DNA of 12,833 nt, from the NCBI GenBank assembly GCA_028702395.1, contig JAQVOV010000036.1, positions 1 to 12,833 on the forward strand. The letters run 5' to 3'. Source of the DNA: Candidatus Omnitrophota bacterium (GTDB lineage Bacteria; Omnitrophota; Gorgyraeia; JABMRN01). The first letter of the stretch is position 1. Every line of letters begins with the position of its first letter. The position numbers were made by a program, and so were the translations under genes. Positions 7,348 to 12,833 of this stretch are shown piece after piece. Below the pieces are notes generated by a model, which was not told where the DNA came from, did not search any database, and was given only the letters and a program-made list of their open reading frames with translations.

Positions 7348-7529
7348 TGAGTCTTGAGTACTGTGTCGTGAGTCATGAGGCAGCTGTGGAAAACTGTATT
7401 TGAGCTACGTGCTACGCAAGAGCGATCTACGAGCCTTTTCACTTTGTTTTAGGGCGCTGAAGCCGCGCCACTACAAAAAGCTATTTAGAACGTTCCTTTA
7501 GCTCGCGGCTCGCGGCGCGTAGCTCGTGG
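7348..7529 (-). repeat. Compound heptamer-repeat element E (giant gene-ilvB)
   Basis: Two nested pieces are visible. 7348-7382 is five in-phase 7-mers (TGAGTCT, TGAGTAC, TGTGTCG, TGAGTCA, TGAGGCA), followed by GTGGAA (7386-7391), like the left half of element C. 7402-7529 is an element in inverted orientation. Its core TTTAGAACGTTCC (7484-7496) is the reverse of the ilvB-ilvN core. A decayed palindrome lies at about 7451-7475. One arm holds GAGCTAC and GTGCTAC (7402-7415). The other is GCTCGCG, GCTCGCG, GCGCGTA, GCTCGTG (7501-7528). The arms are clearly more GC-rich than their surroundings. I see no gene in 7345-7637. Confidence 0.7.
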
Positions 7530-7562
7530 CTGTCTCTTTTATGGTGAAAACGTGCCTTTTTC

Positions 7563-7590
7563 TTGACAAAATCCGTTAATATGATATACT
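7563..7590 (+). promoter_or_regulatory. Sigma70-type promoter of the ilv-leu cluster
   Basis: TTGACA (7563-7568) is separated by 16 bp from TATACT (7585-7590). A TGA triplet just before the -10 makes it an extended -10. Transcription would start near 7597, giving a leader of about 41 bases. That is too short for a T-box riboswitch or a leader-peptide attenuator, so any feedback at the RNA level is not visible here. Confidence 0.75.
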
Positions 7591-7611
7591 GACCCTCCGA
7601 AATAAAAAATC

Positions 7612-7631
7612 ATATTATATAATATAAAGGA
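7612..7631 (+). promoter_or_regulatory. AT palindrome and ribosome-binding site in the ilvB leader
   Basis: ATATTATATAATAT (7612-7625) is a perfect 14-bp palindrome between the predicted transcription start and the Shine-Dalgarno AAAGGA (7626-7631), which lies 6 bases before the ATG at 7638. The palindrome could be an operator, or may simply reflect AT-rich composition. The Shine-Dalgarno is convincing; the operator is not. Confidence 0.4.
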
Positions 7632-7637
7632 AAAATC

Positions 7638-9332
7638 ATGCAGTTAACAGGTTCACAAATATTATTGGAATGTCTTAAAAAAGAAAATATAGATATTATC
7701 TTTGGGTATCCTGGCGGACAGGTTATTCCTATTTTCGATAAGTTATATGATGAAAAAGCCATTAAACTTATTCTTCCTCGCCATGAACAGGGTGCTGTAC
7801 ATGCAGCTGATGGGTATGCCCGTGCAACAGGAAAAGTAGGTGTTTGTCTTGCAACCTCAGGACCAGGTGCAACGAACTTGGTTACCGGTATAGCAACAGC
7901 TTACATGGATTCTATTCCTATGGTGGCAATAACAGGTCAAGTTAAGACACATTTGATCGGTAATGATGCTTTTCAGGAAGCAGATATTACAGGTATTACT
8001 AGGCCTATAACAAAACATAATTTTCTTGTTAAAGATGTCAAAGAACTTGCTAAGACAATGAAGGAAGCTTTTCATATTGCCAGGACCGGTAGACCAGGAC
8101 CTGTTGTAGTTGATATTCCTGTTGATGTTCAAAATGCTTTAACAGAGTTTAAATATCCGAAAGAAGTTCATATGAGGAGTTATAACCCTAAATATAAAGG
8201 GCATACAGGACAGATAGAAAAGCTCGCTAAAGCAATAGCAAATTCCCAAAAACCTGTTATATATGCAGGCGGTGGAATAATTTTATCCAATTCATCAGAG
8301 GAACTTACAACGTTTGTTAGAAAAACTCAAATACCTGTTACTACAACTTTAATGGCTTTAGGTGTTTTTCCTGAAACAGATAGATTAAGCTTAGGTATGC
8401 CTGGCATGCATGGAACGGCATATGCAAATCATGCTATTCAGGAGTCAGATCTTTTGATATCAATTGGTTCTCGCTTTGATGATAGGGTTACAGGGAAATT
8501 AGAACTGTTTGCGCCAAAGGCAACAATAGCACATATTGATATTGACCCTGCAAGTGTAAGTAAAAATGTTGAAGTTGATATTCCTATAGTTGGATGTGCA
8601 AAACAAATTCTTACGGAGCTTAATAAGATAGTAAAAAAGGCTGATACAGAGGAGTGGCTTAAAACTATTGATTGTTGGAAAAAGAAAATGCCTTTAACTT
8701 ATAGCAAGGATAATAAACTTAGACCTCAATATGTTATTGAGCAGATAGATGAAATCACGAAGGGTGAAGCAATAATCGTAACTGAAGTTGGGCAACACCA
8801 AATGTGGGCAGCTCAGTTTTATAATTACACAAAACCGCGAACATTTATATCTAGCGGAGGATTAGGGACAATGGGATTTGGTTTTCCCGCATCACTTGGT
8901 GTACAGCTTGGGTGTCCTGATAAAAAAGTTTTCGTTATAGCAGGAGATGGGTCCATACAGATGAACTCACAAGAGCTTGCAACAGCTGTTATTGAGAATA
9001 TTCCTGTAAAAATAGCAATATTGAACAATGGTTGTCTTGGTATGGTACGTCAGTGGCAGGAACTTTTTTACAATAAGAGATATTCTCATACATGTCTTGC
9101 AAAAGGCAAATACTGTCCTGATTTTGTTAAACTTGCAGAAAGTTATGGAGCAAAAGGTATAAGGATAACAAAAAAAGAAGATGTTAATAAAGCGATCAAA
9201 GATTCATTAAAATACAATGGACCTGTTGTAATGGAATTTGTAGTAGAGCCTGAGGAAAATGTTTATCCTATGGTTCCTGCAGGTGAAGCTCTTCACAATA
9301 TGCTGCATTGGGATGAGCCGAATTGCGCATAA
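7638..9332 (+). CDS. ilvB: Acetolactate (acetohydroxyacid) synthase, large catalytic subunit
   Basis: This ThDP- and FAD-dependent enzyme condenses two pyruvates to 2-acetolactate, or pyruvate with 2-ketobutyrate. It is the first common step of valine, leucine and isoleucine synthesis in the cytoplasm. The PYR domain carries GYPGGQVIPIFDKL and the catalytic E50 in PRHEQGAVHAADGYARATG, followed by ATSGPGATNLVTG. A central FAD-binding domain includes SIGSRFDDRVTGKL. The C-terminal PP domain carries the ThDP/Mg2+ motif GDGSIQMNS...NN (436-464) and the GCLGMVRQWQELF loop. FDDRVTG and the 564-aa length separate the biosynthetic enzyme from catabolic acetolactate synthase. The ATG at 7638 has a good Shine-Dalgarno and promoter. 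It is the first gene of ilvB-ilvN-ilvC-leuA. Confidence 0.97.
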   Translation: MQLTGSQILLECLKKENIDIIFGYPGGQVIPIFDKLYDEKAIKLILPRHEQGAVHAADGYARATGKVGVCLATSGPGATNLVTGIATAYMDSIPMVAITGQVKTHLIGNDAFQEADITGITRPITKHNFLVKDVKELAKTMKEAFHIARTGRPGPVVVDIPVDVQNALTEFKYPKEVHMRSYNPKYKGHTGQIEKLAKAIANSQKPVIYAGGGIILSNSSEELTTFVRKTQIPVTTTLMALGVFPETDRLSLGMPGMHGTAYANHAIQESDLLISIGSRFDDRVTGKLELFAPKATIAHIDIDPASVSKNVEVDIPIVGCAKQILTELNKIVKKADTEEWLKTIDCWKKKMPLTYSKDNKLRPQYVIEQIDEITKGEAIIVTEVGQHQMWAAQFYNYTKPRTFISSGGLGTMGFGFPASLGVQLGCPDKKVFVIAGDGSIQMNSQELATAVIENIPVKIAILNNGCLGMVRQWQELFYNKRYSHTCLAKGKYCPDFVKLAESYGAKGIRITKKEDVNKAIKDSLKYNGPVVMEFVVEPEENVYPMVPAGEALHNMLHWDEPNCA

Positions 9333-9353
9333 AGTGAGTTAATAGGAATTTGC

Positions 9354-9496
9354 AAGGAAAAAGTAAAAAGTAAAAAGGTAAAAGGGCGGAACGTTCTAAA
9401 AGAGTTTTTGTAGGGGCGTATTGCAATACGCCCCTACAAAGAAAAGATTCCGCAATGATAACAGATTTTTTCCTTTTTACTTTTGCCTTTTTACTT
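9354..9496 (+). repeat. Heptamer-repeat element B with perfect 34-bp palindrome (ilvB-ilvN)
   Basis: The left arm (9354-9381) is four 7-mers: AAGGAAA, AAGTAAA, AAGTAAA, AAGGTAA. The core GCGGAACGTTCTAAAAGAG starts at 9386. A perfect 34-bp palindrome (9407-9440) follows, with GTAGGGGCG/CGCCCCTAC arms and centre TATTGCAATA. TTCCGC (9448-9453) pairs with GCGGAA. The right arm (9469-9496) is TTTCCTT, TTTACTT, TTGCCTT, TTTACTT, the reverse complement of the left-arm words. Three nested inverted repeats therefore share one centre. No T-run follows the stem. The element fills most of the 187-bp gap. Confidence 0.85.
9407..9440. repeat. Perfect palindrome, GTAGGGGCG/CGCCCCTAC arms, TATTGCAATA centre
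   Basis: Every base from 9407 to 9440 pairs across the centre 9423/9424. The arm sequence is shared with the palindrome at 11225-11260, but the central ten bases differ. RNA from either strand would form a hairpin with very little loop, and the DNA could extrude a cruciform. Confidence 0.9.
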
Positions 9497-9519
9497 AAGC
9501 ATTATATAGAGGAGAATAA

Positions 9520-10029
9520 ATGAAAAAAGGTAAAGTAGATAAATTCACATTAACAGTTATTGTGGAAAATAAATTCGGTGTTTTAGCACGCATTGCAGGA
9601 CTTTTCAGTGCAAGAGGATTTAATATCCATTCTTTAGCTGTAAGTGAAACAGAAGACCCGACAATTTCATGTATGACAATAGTTGTTATTGCTGATGAGA
9701 AGATATTGGAACAGATAAAAAAACAGCTTAATAAGCTTATTGATGTTGTTGAAGTCATTGATCTTACTAACAGACAATATGAAGAAAGAGAACTTGTTCT
9801 TATAAATATTAAAGTTACATCAAAGACCAAAGATGATATTATGCGGGTTATTCATACAATGGGAGCAGAAATACTCGATGTAGGAAAGAACACTATAACT
9901 ATTGAAGAGACAGGCGATACAAAAAAGATAAATTCTATAATAGAACTTCTCAGACCTTTTGGAATAAAAGAAGTTGTTAGAACAGGTAAAATAGCAATTC
10001 AAACTGAGGGGGAGAAACGAGAGAACTAA
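9520..10029 (+). CDS. ilvN: Acetolactate synthase, small regulatory subunit (ACT domain)
   Basis: This subunit binds IlvB, raises its activity and confers end-product (valine) inhibition. The N-terminal ACT domain (residues about 9-83) reads FTLTVIVENKFGVLARIAGL and then FSARGFNIHSLAV. N17, G20 and N35 align with the valine-contacting Asn, Gly and Asn of E. coli IlvH (my alignment by eye), so feedback sensitivity is probably kept. A second alpha/beta domain ends in LLRPFGIKEVVRTGKIAI, typical of the family. At 169 aa the length is normal; the short IlvH/IlvN type is meant, not the longer plant form. A strong Shine-Dalgarno GAGGAG (9509-9514) lies 5 bases upstream of the ATG. The gene follows ilvB across repeat element B. 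Confidence 0.96.
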   Translation: MKKGKVDKFTLTVIVENKFGVLARIAGLFSARGFNIHSLAVSETEDPTISCMTIVVIADEKILEQIKKQLNKLIDVVEVIDLTNRQYEERELVLINIKVTSKTKDDIMRVIHTMGAEILDVGKNTITIEETGDTKKINSIIELLRPFGIKEVVRTGKIAIQTEGEKREN

Positions 10030-10039
10030 AACGAGTTTA

Positions 10040-10121
10040 TGAGTCATGAGTCATGAGTCATGAGTCTTTTGTGGAAAACCAAATAAAGGTTTCTACAGCA
10101 GACACAAGACACAAGACACAA
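10040..10121 (+). repeat. Heptamer-repeat element C (ilvN-ilvC)
   Basis: The left arm (10040-10066) is 3.9 in-phase copies of TGAGTCA. TGTGGAAAACC, a short spacer and GGTTTCTACA (10070-10096) form a small imperfect hairpin with the GTGGAA word shared by the other elements. The right arm (10101-10121) is three exact copies of GACACAA, ending in AACTCA. Its reverse complement TTGTGTC only partly resembles the left-arm word. The large GTAGGGGCG palindrome is missing in this copy. The ilvC Shine-Dalgarno AAGGAG (10139-10144) lies just beyond. Confidence 0.75.
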
Positions 10122-10152
10122 AACTCATTGACGCAATCAAGGAGAAAGAAAA

Positions 10153-11148
10153 ATGGCAAAGATCTATTACGACAAAGATGCAGATTTAAATGTTTTAAAA
10201 GGAAAGACCATAGCAATTATTGGATATGGTGCACAAGGCAGCGGACAAGCCCTAAACTTAAGGGATTCAGGTGTTAATGTCATAGTATCAGAATTAGAAG
10301 GTACTGAGAATTATGCAAAAGCAAAAAAAGATGGCTTTAAACCTATAAGTGTCGACGAAGCAGCAAAAAAAGCTGATATCATACAGATCCTTACTCAGGA
10401 TCATGTTCAGGCAAAGGTATACAATAATTTTATAGCAAAACACATGAGCAAAGGAAAAGCGCTTGTGTTTTCACATGGGTTTAATATCCATTTTAAAGGT
10501 ATTGTTCCTGGAGCAGATATAGATGTTTTTATGGTAGCTCCAAAAGGACCTGGGGCACTTGTAAGAACACAGTTTGAAGAAGGTAAAGGAGTTCCATGTC
10601 TTGTTGCTATATATCAGGATGCAACAGGTAAAGCAATGGATCTTGCACTTGCTTATGCAAAAGGTATAGGCGGGACAAGAGGCGGAGTTATTGAAACTAC
10701 ATTTAAAGAAGAGACTGAAACAGATCTTTTTGGTGAACAGGTAGTTCTGTGCGGTGGAGCAACAGCTTTGGTAAAAGCAGGATTTGATACTTTAGTAAAG
10801 GCAGGGTATCAACCTGAAATAGCTTATTTTGAATGTTTACATGAGCTCAAACTCATTACAGATCTTCTGTTCTCACGAGGGATACAAGGTATGAGAAAGA
10901 ATATTTCTGATACTGCAGAGTGGGGAGATCTTGCTGTAGGACCAAGAATAATAAATGATAAAACAAGGGAAGAAATGCAGAAGATCCTATCTGAAATACA
11001 GTCAGGCGAATTTGCAAGGAATTGGATAAAAGAAAATGAACAAGGCAGACCGAATTTCAATGCTTTATCAAAAGCAGATGATAATATTTTGATCGAAAAA
11101 GTTGGCAAGCAGCTTAGAGATATGATGCCTTGGACGAAAGAAGCGTAA
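10153..11148 (+). CDS. ilvC: Ketol-acid reductoisomerase (class I), probably NADH-preferring
   Basis: IlvC isomerises and reduces acetolactate to 2,3-dihydroxyisovalerate, with Mg2+ and NAD(P)H. The Rossmann domain shows IAIIGYGAQGSGQALNL (G24-G26-G29). The active site is complete: H108 in FSHGFNIHF, MVAPKGPG, D191 and E195 in DLFGEQ, E227 and E231 in FECLHELKL, and ISDTAEWGD. The 331-aa length marks the short class I form. The cofactor loop after strand 2 reads VIVSELEGTENY (43-54), where common NADPH enzymes have GLR-x-GS. The Arg is Leu48 and acidic E47, E49 and E52 are present, which argues for NADH (inference). ATG 10153 has Shine-Dalgarno AAGGAG eight bases upstream. The gene sits between ilvN and leuA; ilvD, the next enzyme, is not here. 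Confidence 0.96.
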   Translation: MAKIYYDKDADLNVLKGKTIAIIGYGAQGSGQALNLRDSGVNVIVSELEGTENYAKAKKDGFKPISVDEAAKKADIIQILTQDHVQAKVYNNFIAKHMSKGKALVFSHGFNIHFKGIVPGADIDVFMVAPKGPGALVRTQFEEGKGVPCLVAIYQDATGKAMDLALAYAKGIGGTRGGVIETTFKEETETDLFGEQVVLCGGATALVKAGFDTLVKAGYQPEIAYFECLHELKLITDLLFSRGIQGMRKNISDTAEWGDLAVGPRIINDKTREEMQKILSEIQSGEFARNWIKENEQGRPNFNALSKADDNILIEKVGKQLRDMMPWTKEA

Positions 11149-11168
11149 AGCGAAGAAAAAAGATAAAA

Positions 11169-11188
11169 CCTGCCTGCCGGCAGGCAGG
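11169..11188. repeat. 20-bp palindrome CCTGCCTGCCGGCAGGCAGG inside element D
   Basis: CCTGCCTGCCGGCAGGCAGG is a perfect 20-bp palindrome, GC-rich in an AT-rich setting. Removing it leaves AGATAAA, AGAACAA, AGATAAA in unbroken 7-bp phase, so it looks like an insertion into the left heptamer arm. I recall the same palindrome as a dispersed repeat in candidate-phylum genomes, but I have not checked this. Confidence 0.7.
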
Positions 11189-11224
11189 GAACAAAGATAA
11201 AAGTGTGGAACTTCCTAAAGGAGG

Positions 11225-11260
11225 TTATGTAGGGGCGAAAAATTTTTCGCCCCTACATAA
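11225..11260. repeat. Perfect palindrome, GTAGGGGCG/CGCCCCTAC arms, AAAAATTTTT centre
   Basis: Every base from 11225 to 11260 pairs across the centre 11242/11243. It shares the TGTAGGGGCG arm with the palindrome at 9407-9440 and differs in the centre. It is flanked by the same GTGGAA/TTCCAC pair as in element B. No T-run follows, so it is not a standard terminator. Confidence 0.9.
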
Positions 11261-11305
11261 AAGATTCCACAGAGAAAAAAAGATTTTCATCTTTAATCTT
11301 TTGTC

Positions 11306-11320
11306 TTGGAGCGGAGCAAC
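11306..11320 (+). promoter_or_regulatory. Repeat-borne ribosome-binding site of leuA
   Basis: TTGGAGCGGAGCAAC is followed by one A and the ATG at 11322. It differs by one base from the block before alr and by three from the one before tsaB. CGGAG lies about five to six bases from the start codon. Confidence 0.65.
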
Positions 11321-11321
11321 A

Positions 11322-12833
11322 ATGAAAAAAGATAAAGTAATAATTTTTGACACAACCTTAAGAGACGGGGAACAATGTCCGGGTGCGAGTCTAAATAACA
11401 AAAAAAAGTTAGAGATCGCATATCAGTTAGAATCTCTTGGTGTTAATGTTATTGAAGCAGGGTTTCCTATATCAAGCCCTGATGATTTTCAAGGTGTAGT
11501 GCAGGTTGCTAAACATATAAAGAAAAGTATTGTTTGTGCTCTTGCAAGGAGCATAACTACAGATATTGATTCTGCATATGAAGCTGTTAAAAAGGCGAAA
11601 CATCCCAGGATACATGTTTTTATAGCAACATCAAAGATACATAGAAAATATAAATTCAAAGGTAAAGCAAAAGAAGAGATCCTTGAAACAGCAGTGAACG
11701 CTGTTAAATATGCAAGGAATTTAACAGGAGATATTGAATTCTCTCCTGAAGATGCTTCAAGAACTGAACCGGATTTTTTGTATAAAATAGTTGAAGAGGC
11801 TATTAAAGCAGGTGCAACAACTATTAATATTCCTGATACTGTAGGGTATAGTGAGCCTGCAGAATTTGGAGCTTTGATAAAAGGTATTATGAATAATGTC
11901 CCAAACATAGGAAAAGGGATAATTAGTATTCATTGTCATAATGACCTAGGTTTGGCTGTAGGAAATTCTTTATCAGCAATAGCTAATGGTGCAAGACAAG
12001 TTGAATGTACGATTAATGGTATTGGTGAAAGGGCAGGTAATGCAGCATTGGAAGAGATCGTGATGGCTATACAGACGAGAAAAGATATATTTAAAGGTAT
12101 AAGCAGTGATATTAGAACAAAAGAACTTTATAAAACATCAAAACTTGTCAGCAATTTAACAGGATTATATGTGCAAAGGAATAAAGCTATAATAGGACAG
12201 AATGCTTTTAGTCATGAATCAGGTATACATCAGGATGGGATGTTAAAACACCAGTCTACATATGAAATAATGAAACCTGAAGATGTGGGTTTTGGCGGAA
12301 CAAATTTGGTTTTAGGAAAACATTCAGGTCGTCATGCACTTAAAGCGCGTTTTAAGAAATTAGGATATGTGTTAGATGATAAAGAACTTGATAATGCATT
12401 TAAAAAGTTTAAAAGTCTTGCTGATAAGAAGAAAGAAGTCTTTGATGTTGATCTTGCTACAATAGTTGAAGATGAACTTTCTACAGAGAAAAAAGAAACT
12501 TATAAGCTATTTTCTTTTGAGGCAAATAGTGGTAACAAGATATCTCCTAAAGCAAAAGTTATTCTTATTAAGGATGGTAAAAATATAACCGGTGTTTCAA
12601 AAGGAGATGGTCCTGTTGATGCATGTTGTAAAGCTATTGATAATATAACAAAGATAAAAGGGAAACTTTCTGATTATAGACTTAGTTCTGTTTCTCGAGG
12701 GAAAGATGCACTTGGAGAAGTTACGCTTAGATATACAGCTAAAGACAGAGACGTAACAGGTCGTGGAACTTCAACAGATATAATTGAGGCAAGTGTAAAA
12801 GCTTATCTTGATGCTGTTAATAGGTGGATAAAC
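11322..12833 (+). CDS. leuA: 2-isopropylmalate synthase (partial, 3' end beyond the window)
   Basis: LeuA condenses 2-ketoisovalerate with acetyl-CoA, the committed step of leucine synthesis. The catalytic TIM barrel begins with the metal/substrate motif FDTTLRDGEQCPGAS (D10, R14). It continues with the EFSPEDASRTEPDFL segment, the metal-binding HCHNDLG (H204, H206, N207, D208) and NGIGERAGNAALEE. SHESGIHQDGMLKH and LGKHSGRHAL follow, as in bacterial LeuA. A C-terminal leucine-binding regulatory domain starts near residue 395 and includes SDYRLSSVSRGKDALGEV and GRGTSTDIIEASVKAYLDAVN, so leucine feedback is expected. 504 codons are visible and no stop is reached. Typical bacterial LeuA is about 510 aa, so only a few residues are missing. 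The ATG at 11322 follows a repeat-borne ribosome-binding site. Homocitrate or citramalate synthase is less likely, given the context and motifs. Confidence 0.95.
   Translation, partial: MKKDKVIIFDTTLRDGEQCPGASLNNKKKLEIAYQLESLGVNVIEAGFPISSPDDFQGVVQVAKHIKKSIVCALARSITTDIDSAYEAVKKAKHPRIHVFIATSKIHRKYKFKGKAKEEILETAVNAVKYARNLTGDIEFSPEDASRTEPDFLYKIVEEAIKAGATTINIPDTVGYSEPAEFGALIKGIMNNVPNIGKGIISIHCHNDLGLAVGNSLSAIANGARQVECTINGIGERAGNAALEEIVMAIQTRKDIFKGISSDIRTKELYKTSKLVSNLTGLYVQRNKAIIGQNAFSHESGIHQDGMLKHQSTYEIMKPEDVGFGGTNLVLGKHSGRHALKARFKKLGYVLDDKELDNAFKKFKSLADKKKEVFDVDLATIVEDELSTEKKETYKLFSFEANSGNKISPKAKVILIKDGKNITGVSKGDGPVDACCKAIDNITKIKGKLSDYRLSSVSRGKDALGEVTLRYTAKDRDVTGRGTSTDIIEASVKAYLDAVNRWIN

Larger units (their letters stand above)
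11154..11320 (+). repeat. Heptamer-repeat element D with perfect 36-bp palindrome (ilvC-leuA)
   Basis: The left arm contains AGAAAAA, AGATAAA, then A and GAACAA split by a 20-bp palindrome, then AGATAAA (11195-11201). The core GTGGAACTTCCTAAAGGAG starts at 11205. A perfect palindrome (11225-11260) follows, with TGTAGGGGCG arms and an AAAAATTTTT centre. TTCCAC (11265-11270) pairs with GTGGAA. The right arm (11285-11305) is TTTCATC, TTTAATC, TTTTGTC. It leads straight into TTGGAGCGGAGCAAC (11306-11320), the leuA ribosome-binding site. Element and spacer occupy the whole 173-bp gap. Confidence 0.85.

Noticed and set aside
7591..7637. A T-box riboswitch or leader-peptide attenuator before ilvB.
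   Set aside because: The predicted leader is only about 41 bases, with no T-box sequence, no Leu/Val/Ile-rich peptide and no terminator hairpin.
9407..9440. The GTAGGGGCG palindromes as rho-independent terminators.
   Set aside because: The stems are not followed by a T-run, and they sit between genes of what looks like one pathway operon.
10040..10121. A CRISPR-like array in the TGAGTCA/GACACAA repeats.
   Set aside because: The repeat unit is 7 bp with no spacers, and no cas gene is present.
10053..10277. A 74-codon frame overlapping the start of ilvC.
   Set aside because: It is the translation of heptamer repeats followed by ilvC read out of frame.

Overview
The window is AT-rich and every convincing gene lies on the + strand. 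It looks like a fragment of an uncultivated bacterial genome. My best guess is Omnitrophota (former OP3). Two things suggest this: a very large fusion protein whose signal peptide is followed by a 'CLAVPS'-like motif, which I recall (unchecked) from Omnitrophota exported giant proteins, and intergenic spaces packed with palindromic repeats. The lineage call is inference from memory, not a search.

Layout. (1) 27-707 tsaB (tRNA t6A synthesis) and 895-2001 alr (alanine racemase), separated by a heptamer-repeat element that ends in the alr ribosome-binding site. (2) 2002-2205, a spacer with three alternating-orientation copies of a CCTTTGTGCAGG word and a candidate promoter. (3) 2206-7344, one uninterrupted 1712-codon gene. 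It encodes a predicted exported or membrane protein that fuses a HemK-like methyltransferase, a hydrophobic membrane segment, a complete metallo-beta-lactamase/beta-CASP ribonuclease, a second class I methyltransferase and an unrecognised C-terminal domain. (4) 7345-7637, a repeat-rich spacer followed by a good promoter. (5) 7638-12833, a branched-chain amino acid cluster ilvB-ilvN-ilvC-leuA; leuA runs off the window end.

How the genes work together. IlvB and IlvN form acetohydroxyacid synthase and IlvC makes the dihydroxy acid; ilvD is not in the window. LeuA commits 2-ketoisovalerate to leucine. A sigma70-like promoter precedes ilvB. The three following gaps (123 to 187 bp) are each largely filled by a repeat element, yet no strong new promoter is evident, so co-transcription is plausible. 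The IlvC cofactor loop lacks the usual 2'-phosphate-binding Arg and carries acidic residues, suggesting NADH use.

Most unusual content. First, the methyltransferase/beta-CASP RNase/methyltransferase fusion. Second, a family of composite intergenic elements: 7-bp tandem repeats on the left, a conserved core 'GYGGAACGTTCTAAA...', often a perfect 34-36 bp palindrome with GTAGGGGCG/CGCCCCTAC arms, then 7-bp repeats that are reverse complements of the left ones. The heptamer sequence differs from element to element while left and right arms still match. In three cases the right arm runs straight into 'TTGGAGCGGAGCGAC', which supplies the downstream gene's Shine-Dalgarno sequence.
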